A DNA stretch of 64,000 nt from Termitomyces sp. T153 (taxonomy: Eukaryota; Basidiomycota; Agaricomycetes; Agaricales; Lyophyllaceae). Below, in pieces: positions 11,230-23,234 of the stretch. The DNA lies in NCBI GenBank assembly GCA_018296165.2, contig JACKQL020000019.1, positions 682,001-746,000 of the forward strand, read 5' to 3'. The translations under genes and the position numbers were made by a program. Under the pieces are notes generated by a model. The model had not been told where the DNA came from and did no database searches. It saw only the letters and a list, made by a program, of their open reading frames with translations. Position 1 is the stretch's first letter. Each line of letters begins with the position of its first letter.

Positions 11230-11760
11230 GTGAATTCTGCCACAAGTTGAGGGCCTCATTCACCCCAAGCAAGCAGTACAGCTCTTGAGTAAACTCTGCT
11301 ACAAATTGAGGGCCTCAGTCAGAGACATAACTATTGAATAGAGCATGAAGCTTCTAAGCATTTTCTCAATATAGGCTTCCTGGTACCAGGGCAGAGCAAG
11401 TCATGTGAGTAGGGATGAAGTAAGCTTGCTTTCCATAGAGGTCCACCATCACCATAACTGCATTTGTACTCATGAACATCTGGCAGTTCAACAATGAGAT
11501 CCACTGAAGCAACACTCCAGTGAGTAGCTGGGATAGGAAGAGGGTGGAGTTGACTCTTGGGTGACTGACAACAAGGCTTGGTGTAGAGGCAAAGATTGCA
11601 GGTGCTAGTGTAGGTGTCTATATACCAGGATATCTGAGGCCACTAATAGTTCCAGAACACCAGCTCAAGAGGCCTTCAACCTACCAGGATGCCAGTCACC
11701 TGGGAGTTGTGGTGCTGCTCTACAATATGCTGACAGAATTCTGGGATGTTGGGCACATTG
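11230..11760 (-). pseudogene. gypsy integrase core fragment with internal duplication
   Basis: Minus-strand reading gives a run resembling MSTNAVMVMVDLYGKQAYF, the rve-core strand of gypsy integrases (usual form: ...VVVDRLTKQAHF). Further on comes GPQFVAEFTQELY from the second catalytic Asp region (usual SDRGPQF). The Asp codon region is damaged. The GPQ..VAEFTQE segment occurs twice in about 60 nt, a local direct duplication. Non-functional. Confidence 0.75.
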
Positions 11761-11768
11761 ATGTGTCC

Positions 11769-12560
11769 TCAGAAAATCAAAAGTCCATCTTGGAGGCCAC
11801 ACTCATTCACATGTACTAATATAACTCCACTGGCACATTGGGCTTGAAGGGCCTTGGCAGCCTGGGCCATGGCATTCTCCTGTGCACCCTCCTGATTTCC
11901 TTGTTGGATGCCTTTGAGGATGTTTGTTTCATCCCTTTGGACCACAATCCCTTCTAGAGCACAGATGGCAAGAAGCTCAGGATTGAGGAGAACAATGTTA
12001 TCATTATTGCCTGCTCCAGTCCCATGATCAGCTCTTCTGGACAGTGCATCTGGTTTGCCCATGCTCCATTCAAGTTTGTGATGCAGCAAGAAGTCAAAGT
12101 TGGTCAAACACAGGAGCTATTGAGCTTAGTGTCAATTGAGCTTCTTTGTCATATGGAAGTACTTGAAGTTCTTATGATCTGTCTAAACTTTGAACTTGTG
12201 CCATGTGCCCTCAAGAAAATGCTGTCATTCTTTAGAGGATCAAATCATGGCAAGCATCTCCTTGTCATGGATCTTGTAGTTCATTCCTACTGCATTGAGG
12301 TTTTTTGAGTAGAAGGCTACAGGATGCCATGGTCAGGGGACTGCCCATACTGGACCTCTTTCTTGTTTCCTTTATTCTGAGCTGGCCTCTCAGTCCCATC
12401 CTCCCATCTTCCAGTGACAAGTACTTTAGACCAAGCACTATCTAATGGTTATATTCCTCTATGCAGTCACATGCCCAGAGGCTGGAGATCAAGGCCATTT
12501 ACAATGAATTACTATTTTTGGATCAGACTCACTTGCTATCCTCTTGTGATTGCTGGAAGA
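11769..12560 (-). pseudogene. gypsy RNase H region fragment
   Basis: Ends in an open stretch containing KLEWSMGKPDALSRRADH, the conserved GK.N..ADALSR block that closes the RNase H domain of Ty3/gypsy polyproteins. Upstream on the minus strand, frames are broken. The same region, in the other orientation, recurs at 57245-57486. Confidence 0.75.
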
Positions 12561-12699
12561 GGACTGCTTCTGTGACAAAGTCAGAGCTATCAGCTTTGAC
12601 ATGGAAGAGAGGACTGGTTTAGAGATAATGGATTGCTTGAGGGTATCAGAGGCAGCTTGCTGCAAGGACTCCATTGCTATGCTGTGTTCTAGCAGTGAG

Positions 12700-13470
12700 G
12701 TCAAAGAGGGGGCAAGCATGGTAAGAGAAATCCTGAATAAACCTCCAGTAGGAGTTAATGAAGCCCAAAAAGGCCTGGACTTCTTTCTTGTTCTTTGGCT
12801 CTGGCTACTTTGCTACACCTGCCAATTTGCCTGGGTCCATCTCAGCTATCTCATGTGAGATGATCAGGCCTAGGTACTCAACCTTTAGTCTGCTCAAACT
12901 TGCACTTCTCAGGCTTAACATAGAGCTGGTGTTAGTGGAGGCATTTCAAGACAATGTTTGTTATCTGACAATGCTCTTTCAAGGTCTTGGTGTAGATGAG
13001 GATATTCTCAAGGGAGGATGCAAACAATCTCTTCTACAATCAGATCACAGAAGGTGTTGTTCATCATTGTCTGGAAAGTGATAGGTCTATTAGTGGGAAC
13101 AAAGAACATTGCTAGAGGTTCAAAGAGTCTGTGATTAGTTCTGAATGCTGCTTCCACTCATCTCTCTCCCTGATGCACACATTGTTGTAGCCAATGGACA
13201 TCCAACTTGGTGAAGTAGCACATGCCTCAAAGGTTGTTGAAAAGTTTAGAGATAAGTAGCAAGGGGTGGTGGTTCTTCATCATTATCATGTTCAAGACTC
13301 AATAGTCCTGAACCAGAAAAAGAGACCCATCCTTCTTCTTGATGTGAAAAAGACTGGGGATGCCATTGGGTCAGAGAGTTGTACCTGGCCAGAGCTAAGA
13401 TTCTCCTGCAAGAATGTATTCAGCTCATCCTGCTCACAAGGTGCAAGCAGATAGACTCAGCTCAATTGTG
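12700..13470 (-). pseudogene. gypsy reverse transcriptase fragment
   Basis: Minus-strand pieces include KKEVQAFLGFINSYWRFI followed by DFSYHACPLFDLT (the standard FLGF.N.YRRFI.DFS..A.PL..LT block) and, further upstream, LVQDYQVLN and KLDVHW (standard VDYR.LN and KLD...GY). Stop codons and lost active-site positions show it is inactive. Confidence 0.8.
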
Positions 13471-14017
13471 TAGTCTCATTGCTTGTGCTCCAAGAGCAAA
13501 TTGAACAAGGCCTTGGAGAATATGTCCTCAAAGTCATGGAGGTGACGAGGAACTGTACTCTGAAAGGGCTTGGGCTGAGAGCTTTCTGCAAATGCTTCAG
13601 CCAGTTATTGAGAAGTTATATGACTGGTGATGTTGTTGCAAATATCCTGCATCCAAAAAAAGGCCTGTCACTCCACTATCAAGCAGTGTGTTGCCAACAC
13701 TCCAGATCTGCTGAGTGTTTGTTATCTCAATTTCCACCTATAGCTTCAGGGAGTTAGCAGAAGGGGTGGAAGCAACAATTTCATGGCAGCAGAGACAGTG
13801 TCCCCAAACAAGAGTCTGAGAGTGTGGGCAAGGAGGTGGGTCCCTAGTGGAAACTTTTACTGGAGGGGGGTTTTGTACATCTGAGGGGGGACTTGCTGTT
13901 TTGGTTGTAGCATTAATAGTTGCAACAAATATTTTCATTCTACAAACAAGGAGGCAAAACAATTAATACTAGGCAATGGGGGCATACAAGCCACTCATTG
14001 CCTTCCTAAAAATCATT

Positions 14018-14404
14018 CTAAGACTCAATGGGCACAACCTCTGACTCTTCTACAATGTCAACTAAGGGAGCAACTGTAGGTGTATTGGAGAAGAGGGCTC
14101 CAGCCACATTCCAGGCTGCCAGGACTTGGACAAGCAGCTCTTCTTGTTCAGACAAGAAGAGATGGTGCACCTCTAGCCTTTGAGGACAGCAACAGGCAAA
14201 GTGGCCAGCCTTCCCACAGCATTGGCACAACAGGAAAGTGGAGATCAATGTCCATAGGGACTCCCTGAAGTGGAGAACATGTGGGAGCTGGTGGAAAAGT
14301 GCAGAATGAAGCAACATGGGATGGAACAGGGAGAAACAAATCCACTCATGGGGCAGCCAGAGGGCAGAAAGCAGTTGAGGGATGCTGTGTACATTGCAAC
14401 TCAT
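14018..14404 (-). pseudogene. gypsy gag zinc-knuckle segment
   Basis: An open minus-strand stretch holds CQCCGKAGHFACCC at 14227-14186, matching the CX2CX4HX4C zinc knuckle of gag nucleocapsids. The flanks are low-complexity. It lies upstream of RT in transcription order, as expected for gag. Confidence 0.75.
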
Positions 14405-14845
14405 GCTTCAGCTCTATCAACTGCTACTACTCATGTGCCACCTTGTACTAGGTGTCAACATGTTCATTGTCAAGGCACCCTTTGGCCATGCTATCAATAC
14501 AATCCATGAGAGGGGAGTGAAGTCCATCATGTAAGGTGAGGCAGAGCTGCAGGCCATCTAGATATCCAGCCTGCTAAACCTGTGTATGGAACAAATCAAT
14601 ATACTCATTTAAGGACCACTTCTCTTGACTATACTGGTCTTCTTTTCAAAGAAAAAGAGCCACAGTTTTCACAGGGTTGAGAGGAAAGAACTCCACCCAG
14701 ATAATCCTTCTCAAACTCTGTCCAGTCCCCAAAACTGTTCACTCCTTCAGAGTGCCAAAACACACATAATGCACATGCCAAAGCTCAACCAGCATTCATG
14801 TAGGAAAGAGCCCAGGTAATCTTTAGGGCATCAAAGGCAAATACT

Positions 14846-15148
14846 TCACATAGGTGACACAGGACTGAAGAAAGCATTCCTGAGCCTTATGGTTCCATCA
14901 AATATGTCAGAAAGCATGGGTTGGTAAGTATAGGAGCAAGGAGTCAAAGAGTCCAAGCTAGATGCAGAAACAAGTCCTGCAGCTGGTGGGAGTGTAGAGG
15001 GAGCAGGAGGAGCAGGAGGGAGACATTTTGGGAGGGTATGGAGAGAGAGGGACACAGCTTCAGTAGTTTGATGTAATTCAGCAAGTTCAGCAGTGTGAGA
15101 AGTAAAGGAGGCTTGGGTAAGTTGTACCTGTATCTCTAGAGTCAACAA
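14846..15148 (-). pseudogene. gypsy gag N-terminal segment
   Basis: 100 open codons with a coiled/Pro-rich head (TLPKCLPPAPPAPSTLPPAA) and an end, FDGTIRLRNAFF, that resembles the start of the gag capsid domain (FDG....A..F). The nucleotides just upstream (15070-15250) are repeated at 56835-57010, so this is a multicopy family. Confidence 0.6.
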
Positions 15149-15535
15149 ATGACTCTAGGCATTGTCCTGAGGGCTTGAAGCATCAGGGTCAGGTGCTGGA
15201 GGGATTGGTTGGGTTCATAGGAGTAGCACAGGAGGTAGTAAGACACCAGTGGGAGAGAGGCCTTTCAGTTGCCTCAACTCATTGAAACAATTGAGATTTA
15301 GGGTATTATAAGTGTGGACCCATCCAGTACATCTGGCAAGCCATGACCATATGGACCAAGGAATCATTCTAAGAATTTCTGGAAGAACATCTGCCAAGCC
15401 AGCCAGGGGTCCTTAATCATGTTTCAATTACTTATTTGTCTATTCCAGGTAGTTTTATGTCCTAGGACCTGGGTACCACATACATCTTCTGGTCCTCAAC
15501 ATCCAATTGTCCACAAGAGGGGACATCCATGAACA

Positions 15536-15720
15536 TTGATTGATACATCTGAAGAAGATCTTCCAATTCCTCTGCACAGAAGACAATTTCCCATCTGTCT
15601 GGCATTTGCTATGACTATCATCAATAAATCACAAGGTCAATCAGTCAAACATGTTGGGTTAAATCTTCTAACACCAATTTTGTCTCATGAACAACTTTGG
15701 CACAACCAAATGAAGTGATA
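15536..15720 (+). pseudogene. Helitron PIF1-like helicase C-terminal fragment
   Basis: Plus-strand codons give [20 protein letters not shown] then [20 protein letters not shown]. This is the end of the SF1 (Pif1) helicase domain of fungal Helitrons (usual [21 protein letters not shown]...VG.DLR.PVFSHGQLY). The following ALSR block is lost. Only this scrap is present; no Rep domain or Helitron terminus was found. Confidence 0.82.
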
Positions 15721-15884
15721 TTGGGGGTGGATGTCAATGTTAAGTTATACAAAATACAAAGACCTAACCAAACAAAGTGAGGATGGGGTCTGGGTCTCAG
15801 CAAGAGGGCACGGACCGTAGCTTGTATGTAAGAGGGCAGAGGAAAACAAAATATTTACTGCATAATCAACAACAATAAATTGGA

Positions 15885-15970
15885 AGTCCTGACGGTGGTT
15901 CGAACACCGGACCCTGCGATAATTGGTATAATGACTGCAATCGCATGCTCTACCACTGAGCTACCAAGAC
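15885..15970 (-). tRNA. tRNA-Cys (GCA), with 14-nt intron
   Basis: Minus strand folds as a full cloverleaf: acceptor GTCTTGG / TCAGGAC with discriminator T (usual for tRNA-Cys), D arm GCTC-AGTGGTA-GAGC, anticodon stem TGCGA/TCGCA, loop TTGCAG..A with anticodon GCA, variable loop GGGTC, T arm CGGTG-TTCGAAC-CACCG. A 14-nt intron sits at the canonical place one base after the anticodon. Mature length is 72 nt without CCA. Confidence 0.92.
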
Positions 15971-16542
15971 GTTACTTTGGATCTCTCGCTTTATTCTGTT
16001 GAGATTTGGAGAAACAAAAAAACTCGACTTGATCTAGATTTCTTTGGATACCTTATAAAGCTCAGTGCAGCCGTGACTCAATGGAACATATCTCTAAAAT
16101 TTCCTCATCGTTTTTTATCGTTGACACCGGTTATGATGAACTCGTTTACGATGTGATTGACCAGAGCTCACTCATCGCTTGTATCACACACACTACTCGC
16201 GGGGAATGTAATGAATACATCTACTTGCAACAAACGATAAATACGCTAGCAATGTCAAATTAAACTTGAAGCTGGTTGTGTCAATATTGGGCACAGCCTT
16301 TCTCACGTACCCAGCGATGAATTAAGTCAGTCTTTCCGTGAATCAAGTCACTCTACCCGACGACGTGGTCGCGATCGTTTTAGAAGCTCAGCACGAAATC
16401 GATGGCGGGTGCTATCGATGCCGTAGCTCCCTCGCAAGCCTCCAGCAAAGAATAAACGCAATCAAAGCCGAAACACCACCTAATCTACAACACACTACCA
16501 TTTCAGTCCATTAACCCTAAAACTCCAGAAAACCCAGGACAC
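15971..16542. other. intergenic, no gene recognised
   Basis: Short frames only, such as about 60 codons at 16081-16263, with no recognisable motif. Lies between the tRNA-Cys 5' end and the 3' end of the sugar transporter. Confidence 0.4.
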
Positions 16543-18737
16543 TCACCGAAAGATATAGACAACCGAATTGGATCCTTTATCCCTCCCCAGTGGTTCTTCT
16601 CGGCCGATCACTACTCGAACTTCATTTATCACAGTGCTGATGACTTCTGTCGGGTTCGGTGGGGGCGAGATTGTATGTATCGGGGGTTGTACAGGGTCAA
16701 ATATCGCAAATATGACCGCCGATAAACCCGTTACAAGGAATTGAGGTATGACGACGAAGACATTGTGTATACCCTTTCCCATACCCAATAAAATATCGAG
16801 TCAGCCATGGAACACCAAGAAATGCGAGAAAGAAACGTACGAGAATGATACCAGCCTTTGAGCTCAAGCCTCCGCTACCCTCAGCACCCACACCCGTAGT
16901 CGCATCCTCACAATCCTCCTCGTCATCATCATGCCCCTCCAGATCCACAGCCACCCTGCTCACACGCGCATACATGTTGCCAAATAAACCGCCCTCGGAC
17001 CTTGGAGGCACATCATCGTCAAGGTCCGACTCATCATCACGCTCCTCTCTCAAATGCTGATGATGATTATACAGAAACACCGCCGTCTCGCCCGACGCCT
17101 CGGGATCGTCGACTGGTGTTCGGGCATCAGCGAGAAGAATGGAGTTTCGTTCGTTCAAAGTTTGGTCAGGTGTCGTTAAGATTGCTTCTGCGAGCTGCAA
17201 GCAGTGTAAGAGTTGGAGTGGGCATTACACATGAAGGAAGAGGGCATACAAGTGAAAAAGGCGCCCACTGCGTAATCGCCCACGAGAAGCCGGTGACACT
17301 GATCAGTGTCGTAGCGCCCAGCACTGAGTCCGTGAAACTTGAAAAAGAAAATCAATTCCATGTCAACAGACATCAAGGAAAACGAGATAAATAACACGCA
17401 CAAAGTCATAAACATACACCCCGCTAAGACGAAATGACTGAACGCCCACAGCGTTACGAGGTTGACTTTGATCGCCTCCGGAATCCTCAGCCACTCCCTT
17501 GCGCTTTCTCTTCTCCTGACTGCCACTGTCCCCGTTCGCGAATTCGCCCGCTGCCTTTGCCCATTCGTCCTTGCCTTCGTTGCAGGAGTCGCTACGAACC
17601 CCGGCAACACAACATTCAACACGAGCGCAATGATGGAAGAGTAGAATAAAGCTCGAGTCCCGAGAAGTGTTGCTTCGGTGTCTCTCTCTTCGGGCGTGAG
17701 AGAGGGCGACAGAGGCGTTGAGCGTCTGTAGAGATCACCTACGTAGATTGTGGTATAGAAGAGGATTGGAAACCAAGCTATCCATGCGCTGTTGGTTCAC
17801 GTTGTAGTTAGTCAAAGTGGAGAGGATAAGATAAGGAAGGACGGGGATCGTACAAGAATTGGATAATGAACTTTGTTGTTATCAGATGTGTATACCTGAA
17901 TATTCAAGGCAAACTCACTATTTGACGTATTACCGGTGGTAGAGTAAGGAGATTAGACCATAGTGCCCTGGCTTCGCGGACGAAGGGATTTGGCCGCTTT
18001 CCCAACGGTCGCTCAGCGCTTGTCAGGAGCACACGCTCCTTTACGCAGATAGCCATCAAACTATGTCCACCGAGCAAAAGAACAACGACTATAACACTCA
18101 AAACCTCAAGCTCCGTCGTCCCAAGGAACGGAAACATTTTCGGGAGGGGTATAGTGCCGAACAAAAATCCAACCACCGAACCGAGACCAAGCATACGTGC
18201 TGCCCATGCGTTCCCGGAAGCCTGAGCAGCAGGCGGAAGTGCGTCGACAAGAAGCGCACGGTCCATCGCCATGACCGCGTTAATCGAGAAGTCGATGAGG
18301 TATATCGAAAGGACCGCGAGTAATACAGTCAACGAATCATTTCCCTTCGACCCTCTTGCCGTAAAAGCAGACGCGAAATCGCGCGTAAATCCTAACATCA
18401 ACATTGCAAACACACACACGATTGTTCCAACCATCATAAACGGCCTCCTTCTGCCAAACCTCGATGTCGAATTATCCGCAAGGACACCAATAATAGGTTG
18501 CATGAACAATCCGGATAGTGGTCCGGCGAGGAAAACTAAGGACATAGCTGACTTGGAAAGACCGAGAGAGAGAAGATAGGGGGACGCGTATCCCATTTCG
18601 ACTGACCAAAATATCTGGACGCCGAGGAGTCCAATGGTAATTATGGGGAGGTGAGACCATTTGGGCCCGAGGATGTAGGCTTTGCCTGCGAATTTTTGGG
18701 TGCTCCCGTCGAGAGGAAGAGGACCGAACCCTGTCAT
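16543..18737 (-). CDS. sucrose/alpha-glucoside:H+ symporter, GPH family
   Basis: Predicted 12-TM plasma-membrane sugar/proton symporter related to plant SUTs and fission-yeast Sut1. Exons (transcription order): 18737-17919, 17870-17854, 17788-17420, 17337-17250, 17194-16841, 16773-16543, phases consistent, about 625 aa. The start is the first ATG of the open frame (MTGFGPLPLDGS). Family marks: GVQIFWSVEMGYASPYL in TM1, LAGPLSGLFMQPIIGVLAD, RFGRRRPFM (the cytoplasmic RxGRRRP motif), FFAWIAWFPILFYTT, VTGFSWAITQWAPFSLLAEA. Between the last helices is a long acidic loop (runs of Asp/Glu, about 100 residues) that may be regulatory. Exon 2 is a 17-nt microexon. Substrate is inferred from family only. 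Confidence 0.9.
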
Positions 18738-20087
18738 GATTTCAGAAGATAATAATAGTTTTGACGTCGTGATAGGACTGTTCCATCGTGAGTTAGTAAT
18801 GCCCTGCGAAATAGTCGCAGAACACACCTGAAGCTGTGTCGATCATTCAATGTAATAGGAGAGTAATTAGGGCTGTATTTTGGCCGTGACGAGTTGAAGA
18901 AGCTGCCAGAGACTTAGGACGTTACAATGCAAGGCATTATGATAATGTAGAACGCACCGATTCAGAGTCAACCAGAACAGAACCTAAGAGATCTACAGTC
19001 AGATGATAGGCGAGCAAGTATAGTAATTAGCTGATACTTGTCATAAGTGACGCGGTCAAAGGCAGCCCATGACATTTCCATTTTAAGAGAAAGTTATCTA
19101 ATGATGGCACGTGCAGCCCATGGTCCGACCATTTGTTGACGATTGGTTGACGAACCTGCTGTATCTCTTGCTATGTATCGCATTTTACAACACACCACTT
19201 ATCTTACTGGATCATCTGGACCCAAGTCTGAATCTTTCTTTGGGCTTGTTGATGACTCTCCCTGTGAGGCTCAAGGTCCCAGAAAGCTCCTGCAAAACTT
19301 GTCCGCAAAATAGCGGATTTATCTTGCAGAATCTAAGTACTAACTTTGTGGATTTGAGGCCTTTCTGGAGGCGATCTAAGTCTGTCTTATTGTGGATTCG
19401 AGGTCCATTCAGGCAAAATTTTTGAAAAACTGACAATGCAATCCAAAGCATTTCAGGCATTTAGAAAGACCATTTGAGCCATTTTGATTGATGTATGACA
19501 GATTTCAACCCAAATTTATGTATCGAGGTGATACATGCATGATAACTCATAAATTTTTTGAACTCAATAAGTATTCCTTCCTCACCTAAACACTTACCAA
19601 TATGCCAGACAAGGTAAAAAAAAACACACAAGGTTCTCATGAGCTAAGATCTATTGTTGCCAAGGCACCTGTCCTAAAAATTTTATCTCCAGTATAAATA
19701 ATATGACATAGCTTTTAGCATATATGAAAAACACTGTTTCTCCGAAAAAAAATTGAAGAAAAATGAGAATTTCCTTTTAGGCCATATGTTGTCCATTATT
19801 ATGGATTCTGGATGGGTGTGCAAAGAAAGAGGGAAGAAGATGACCTAATGGGAGTTTGGTTGGTTTGTGATTGGACGGACCTTCATTAGATATGAAGAGA
19901 AGGCAAACTCAGGCTTAGGCCAGTCCCAAGTTCACAAGATAGTATGAGAAGAGGTCTGATTCCATACACAGAGTTAGCTCCGGTTGGATTCACCCACCCA
20001 GGCACAGTGCATGTTCAGCCCAGCCTACTGACTAGAGCAGCAAACACAAATGACATTGACAGTGTTGACAGTAGCAGTATAAAATAT

Positions 20088-20131
20088 GGGAGGAGGAGGA
20101 GGAGGAGGAGGAGGAGGAGGAGGAGGAGGAA
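20088..20131. repeat. (GGA)n microsatellite
   Basis: Uninterrupted GGA trinucleotide run of about 44 bp on the plus strand. It produces a poly-Arg stretch in one frame, not evidence for a gene. Confidence 0.95.
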
Positions 20132-21364
20132 GCAATTTTTATTGTTACAAGCACTATTTTCACATGAAATTCATCATGAGCAAGTAGTGTCCTAGTGCCT
20201 GCAGTATGTAATGGGGGTGGTAATTATGGACACATCCTTGAGTACTCCAGCCTGATGCCTTTTCAAGCATGCTGGTTATGCTTCATAGCCATTTTGCTAC
20301 AAATTGATCCCTCAGAGTTCATACTCTCTTCCCACACTAATTCCAGTACCATCTGCCATTAACATGCCATCCCAATTGCTAAACTCCTGTACTCTTGGCA
20401 ATGCTTGCCAGGAATTCCATGTACCAGGTCATTCACTGAGCCAGTCCTCCCAGCCAAGGTCCCACAATTCTAAACCTTCCCCACACCCAGACCAGTATCA
20501 TCAGCTAGCCTTGGAACCCCAAAGGGCAATTGATTGGGTCAGCCAGCCATTCAAGGCCATGGCTGTACTTGGCCAAACCCAACCAACAGATCACACAATT
20601 CATTGGCAATCTCCCTCAGCATATTTTGCACCTATTTTCCCAGCCTACCCATACCACAACAAGCTTGGTCAACAAGCCTTAGACTCCAACAAGTCCATCA
20701 CACCAGGGAGTCCTTTTTTTCTGTCTGGACATGAGTGTGGTGGTGACATTGCTTCATCAAGTTGCATGCTGATTGGTTGCTTGCCTTCAGCCTGCACAAC
20801 AAAGCCTCCCTGTAAGGGGACAATCACTCTGTGGGTGAACCCAGCAAGAGCAGGCAAGGCACAGGCAATGAGCAAGAGTCAAGGGGCATTGGGGCAGTCA
20901 GGAGTTGGGCAGAAGGCAAGCATAGCAAGCTGAGCACAGAGACAACACTTAAAGATCTTAAAGTTGGATCAATGGACAGACCTAGTGAACATTGCTATTG
21001 TTTGGTCTGAGGATATTCTATCCTGCAGACCATCCTATATACTACATTGCTAGAAATGATGACTAACACAACTACTTCATCTGTCAGCAGGATATGTAGA
21101 AGCATGGCTACCAATTAATCAATACTGAGTAATGTCCAAGCATGTGATTCATGGAAGGCAATTAATGGGGACAGAAGGGTGCAGGGCAGGACAGGTGGTA
21201 TGTCAGATGAACTAGAATGGTGGATCATCCTTGGACTAAGCCTGCAATAGAGTTGAACAGTCCTAAAGGGGCTGTCCCTTCACAATCCCCAGTCAAACAC
21301 ATGAGAGTAGTGGCTGCCCAGCAGCATTGAAGAACCCATGTGGTGTCTCAAGTGTTTTCCACAC

Positions 21365-21470
21365 AGGCACACTCAGCCAGAGTCAAAACCCCAGCCTTGC
21401 ACTTGCAAGTCAGGTGACCTACTTTGGGATGCAATGGTGCCAGCTAAACCATCACACCCCTTATCAAATA
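21365..21470 (-). repeat. possible tRNA-derived SINE head
   Basis: On the minus strand TGGTTTAGCTGG (complement of 21440-21451) resembles an RNA polymerase III A box, and GGTTTTGACT (complement of 21381-21390) resembles a B box (consensus GGTTCGANTCC). They are about 60 nt apart, as in tRNAs. Between them, GACTTGCAAGTGCAAGG looks like a decayed anticodon arm. It does not fold into a proper tRNA. A SINE head or a tRNA pseudogene are both possible. Confidence 0.35.
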
Positions 21471-23234
21471 TGAGAATATATTGGAAATTGGACTGAACTC
21501 CAGCAGACATAGATGCAACCATTGACAGAAAGAAATCAATAAAGTTATATATGAGTTACATAGGAAAAGTTTACAAGAGATATAAGTACAGTTTGTATAG
21601 AAAGGATATTTATGAACAAATTGAATATGAGGTCAGAATCATTCTCAAGATTATGATGTTTTGTGAAATTGTATCTGTTTTGTTGCCATTGACAAGCTAG
21701 TGTGCTGGAAACAATGAGATCAAATTGCTGCCAATATATAGCAATGACCATCCTCAATGGTTGATAATGATCTCTGAGTAAAAACATGCCACAACAGGAG
21801 TCCTGCCACCTTCATTTTGTGATACATTCTCTAGAGCAAGTGCCAATAGCTTTGGTGATGAAGGTGAACAGGAGGGTGGTGGATACAGGTATATGCAATG
21901 ATTCAGAAATGTTTGCTCTATCACAAGATTGTATGAATCAAAGTAGGTTGGTTTTAAAAGACTGTTGGATTAATTCTCTAACAGAGTTCATTGAATTCTG
22001 ATATATTTTGAATTGAAGTTGCTGTGAGATTTAATATTCACCTCTTTTCCAGCTGCCTGGCCATGAGTAGTCCGAAGAGGATGTAGTGGTCAGCAGGGAA
22101 CCCACAGTCAAAGAGGGGATAGGGTGTAGAAATTTCCTGGCAAGGGAGACAGCTTTTCATGGGACATAAGGTGATCACTGCAGCTTCACAGGGATATGTA
22201 GACTGATTTGGTGGGTTTTTGACAGTAATGGTATAGGAAATAGGTGTTGAATCAGTTTGTTAAGGCATTGAATTAAGTTGTCAAGAAGGAGAACACAGTG
22301 ATCTTTTGATGATAAGAGGAGGATAGGTTTGTGAGTCACAAATAGAAATGCATGGAAGATCTGCTCCTGTCAGCCCCCAGAATGTGAGGAGTGTCAGCCA
22401 TAAGATAATGTGTTGTGGATGTCCTTAGGAAGCTCAAAATTTCTGGGAAGGAAAGAGAGGTAAGTTTCTCTACACAAGATATGGTAGGTCAGATTTTGCT
22501 CTGAGGCTATGTAGGTGTATGATGGTACCAGAAAACATTCAGAGAGTGTAGGATCAACATACACATAAATTGATTGAAATTGAGCAACTTTGTCCCTTTT
22601 AGTGTGCACTGATGGCACTGGAATTGTCAGAATCTATTGACATATTGGAATATGATGACTTTTGGAACACAGCTGGTGTAGGAAGTAAAATGCCAACTCA
22701 AGTGACATAGACTCTAGCCAGCAAATGTCTTTACCAGGAGTTTTCCAATTAGTGCACAGGGTCAAGCCCAGCTGACCAGGGAGCTCTCTCACTGTAGAGC
22801 AAACAATCTGCTGATCAGAGGACTGCAATGACTAGGGGGACTTACAGAGTGTTGGTAGAACAGACATTCTAGAGGTGCAGAGTTGGCAAGAATACCAGGT
22901 TCAGAGATGGAGGGGAGTCAGAGGACTTAGGAGTCAAGCCAGAGTACAGTATAAGCAGCAAAGAGGAACTAAGATGTATTTAGAATATGTTACAGAGTAA
23001 ATTGGGAAATAGAGTGCTGATTTCAGTAGACTGGAGGCAATATCAAGACTAAGGACTGACTACATCAAATATAATGCTTATAGATGGGAGACTTGATAAA
23101 CAGCAGGATTCAGGATAAGTTGGGGATTCTAAGATGGGACTGGAGGTGGTGAGGTCTGAGACTGGGCTAGAGGTGACAATAATGCTGCAAGAGTGTCTCA
23201 AACAGATGTAAAGTAGGCCTAAGCATTTTGTAGG

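Larger units (their letters stand above)
11230..15230 (-). mobile_element. degenerate Ty3/gypsy LTR retrotransposon body
   Basis: Reading right to left on the minus strand the order is gag (~15150-14020), reverse transcriptase (~13470-12700), RNase H (~12560-11770) and integrase (~11660-11230). Stops and frame breaks occur throughout, so it is dead. No pair of terminal LTRs could be matched by eye. CpG is almost absent, unlike the neighbouring genes. The integrase end abuts an oppositely oriented chromodomain at ~11220, so the 3' end has been rearranged. Confidence 0.82.
18738..23234. other. CpG-poor, repeat-derived DNA, no confident gene
   Basis: From about 19.8 kb CG dinucleotides become very rare, as in the neighbouring retrotransposons. 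A (GGA)n microsatellite lies at 20088-20131. An open plus-strand frame of about 209 codons at 20304-20933 is Pro/Ser/His-rich with no recognisable domain and sits in CpG-poor DNA, so I do not call it a gene. No RT or transposase motif was seen. Confidence 0.5.

Noticed and set aside
20304..20933. 209-codon plus frame as a gene
   Set aside because: Sits in CpG-poor repeat DNA, with biased composition and no motif or intron structure. Chance or a decayed gag is more likely.
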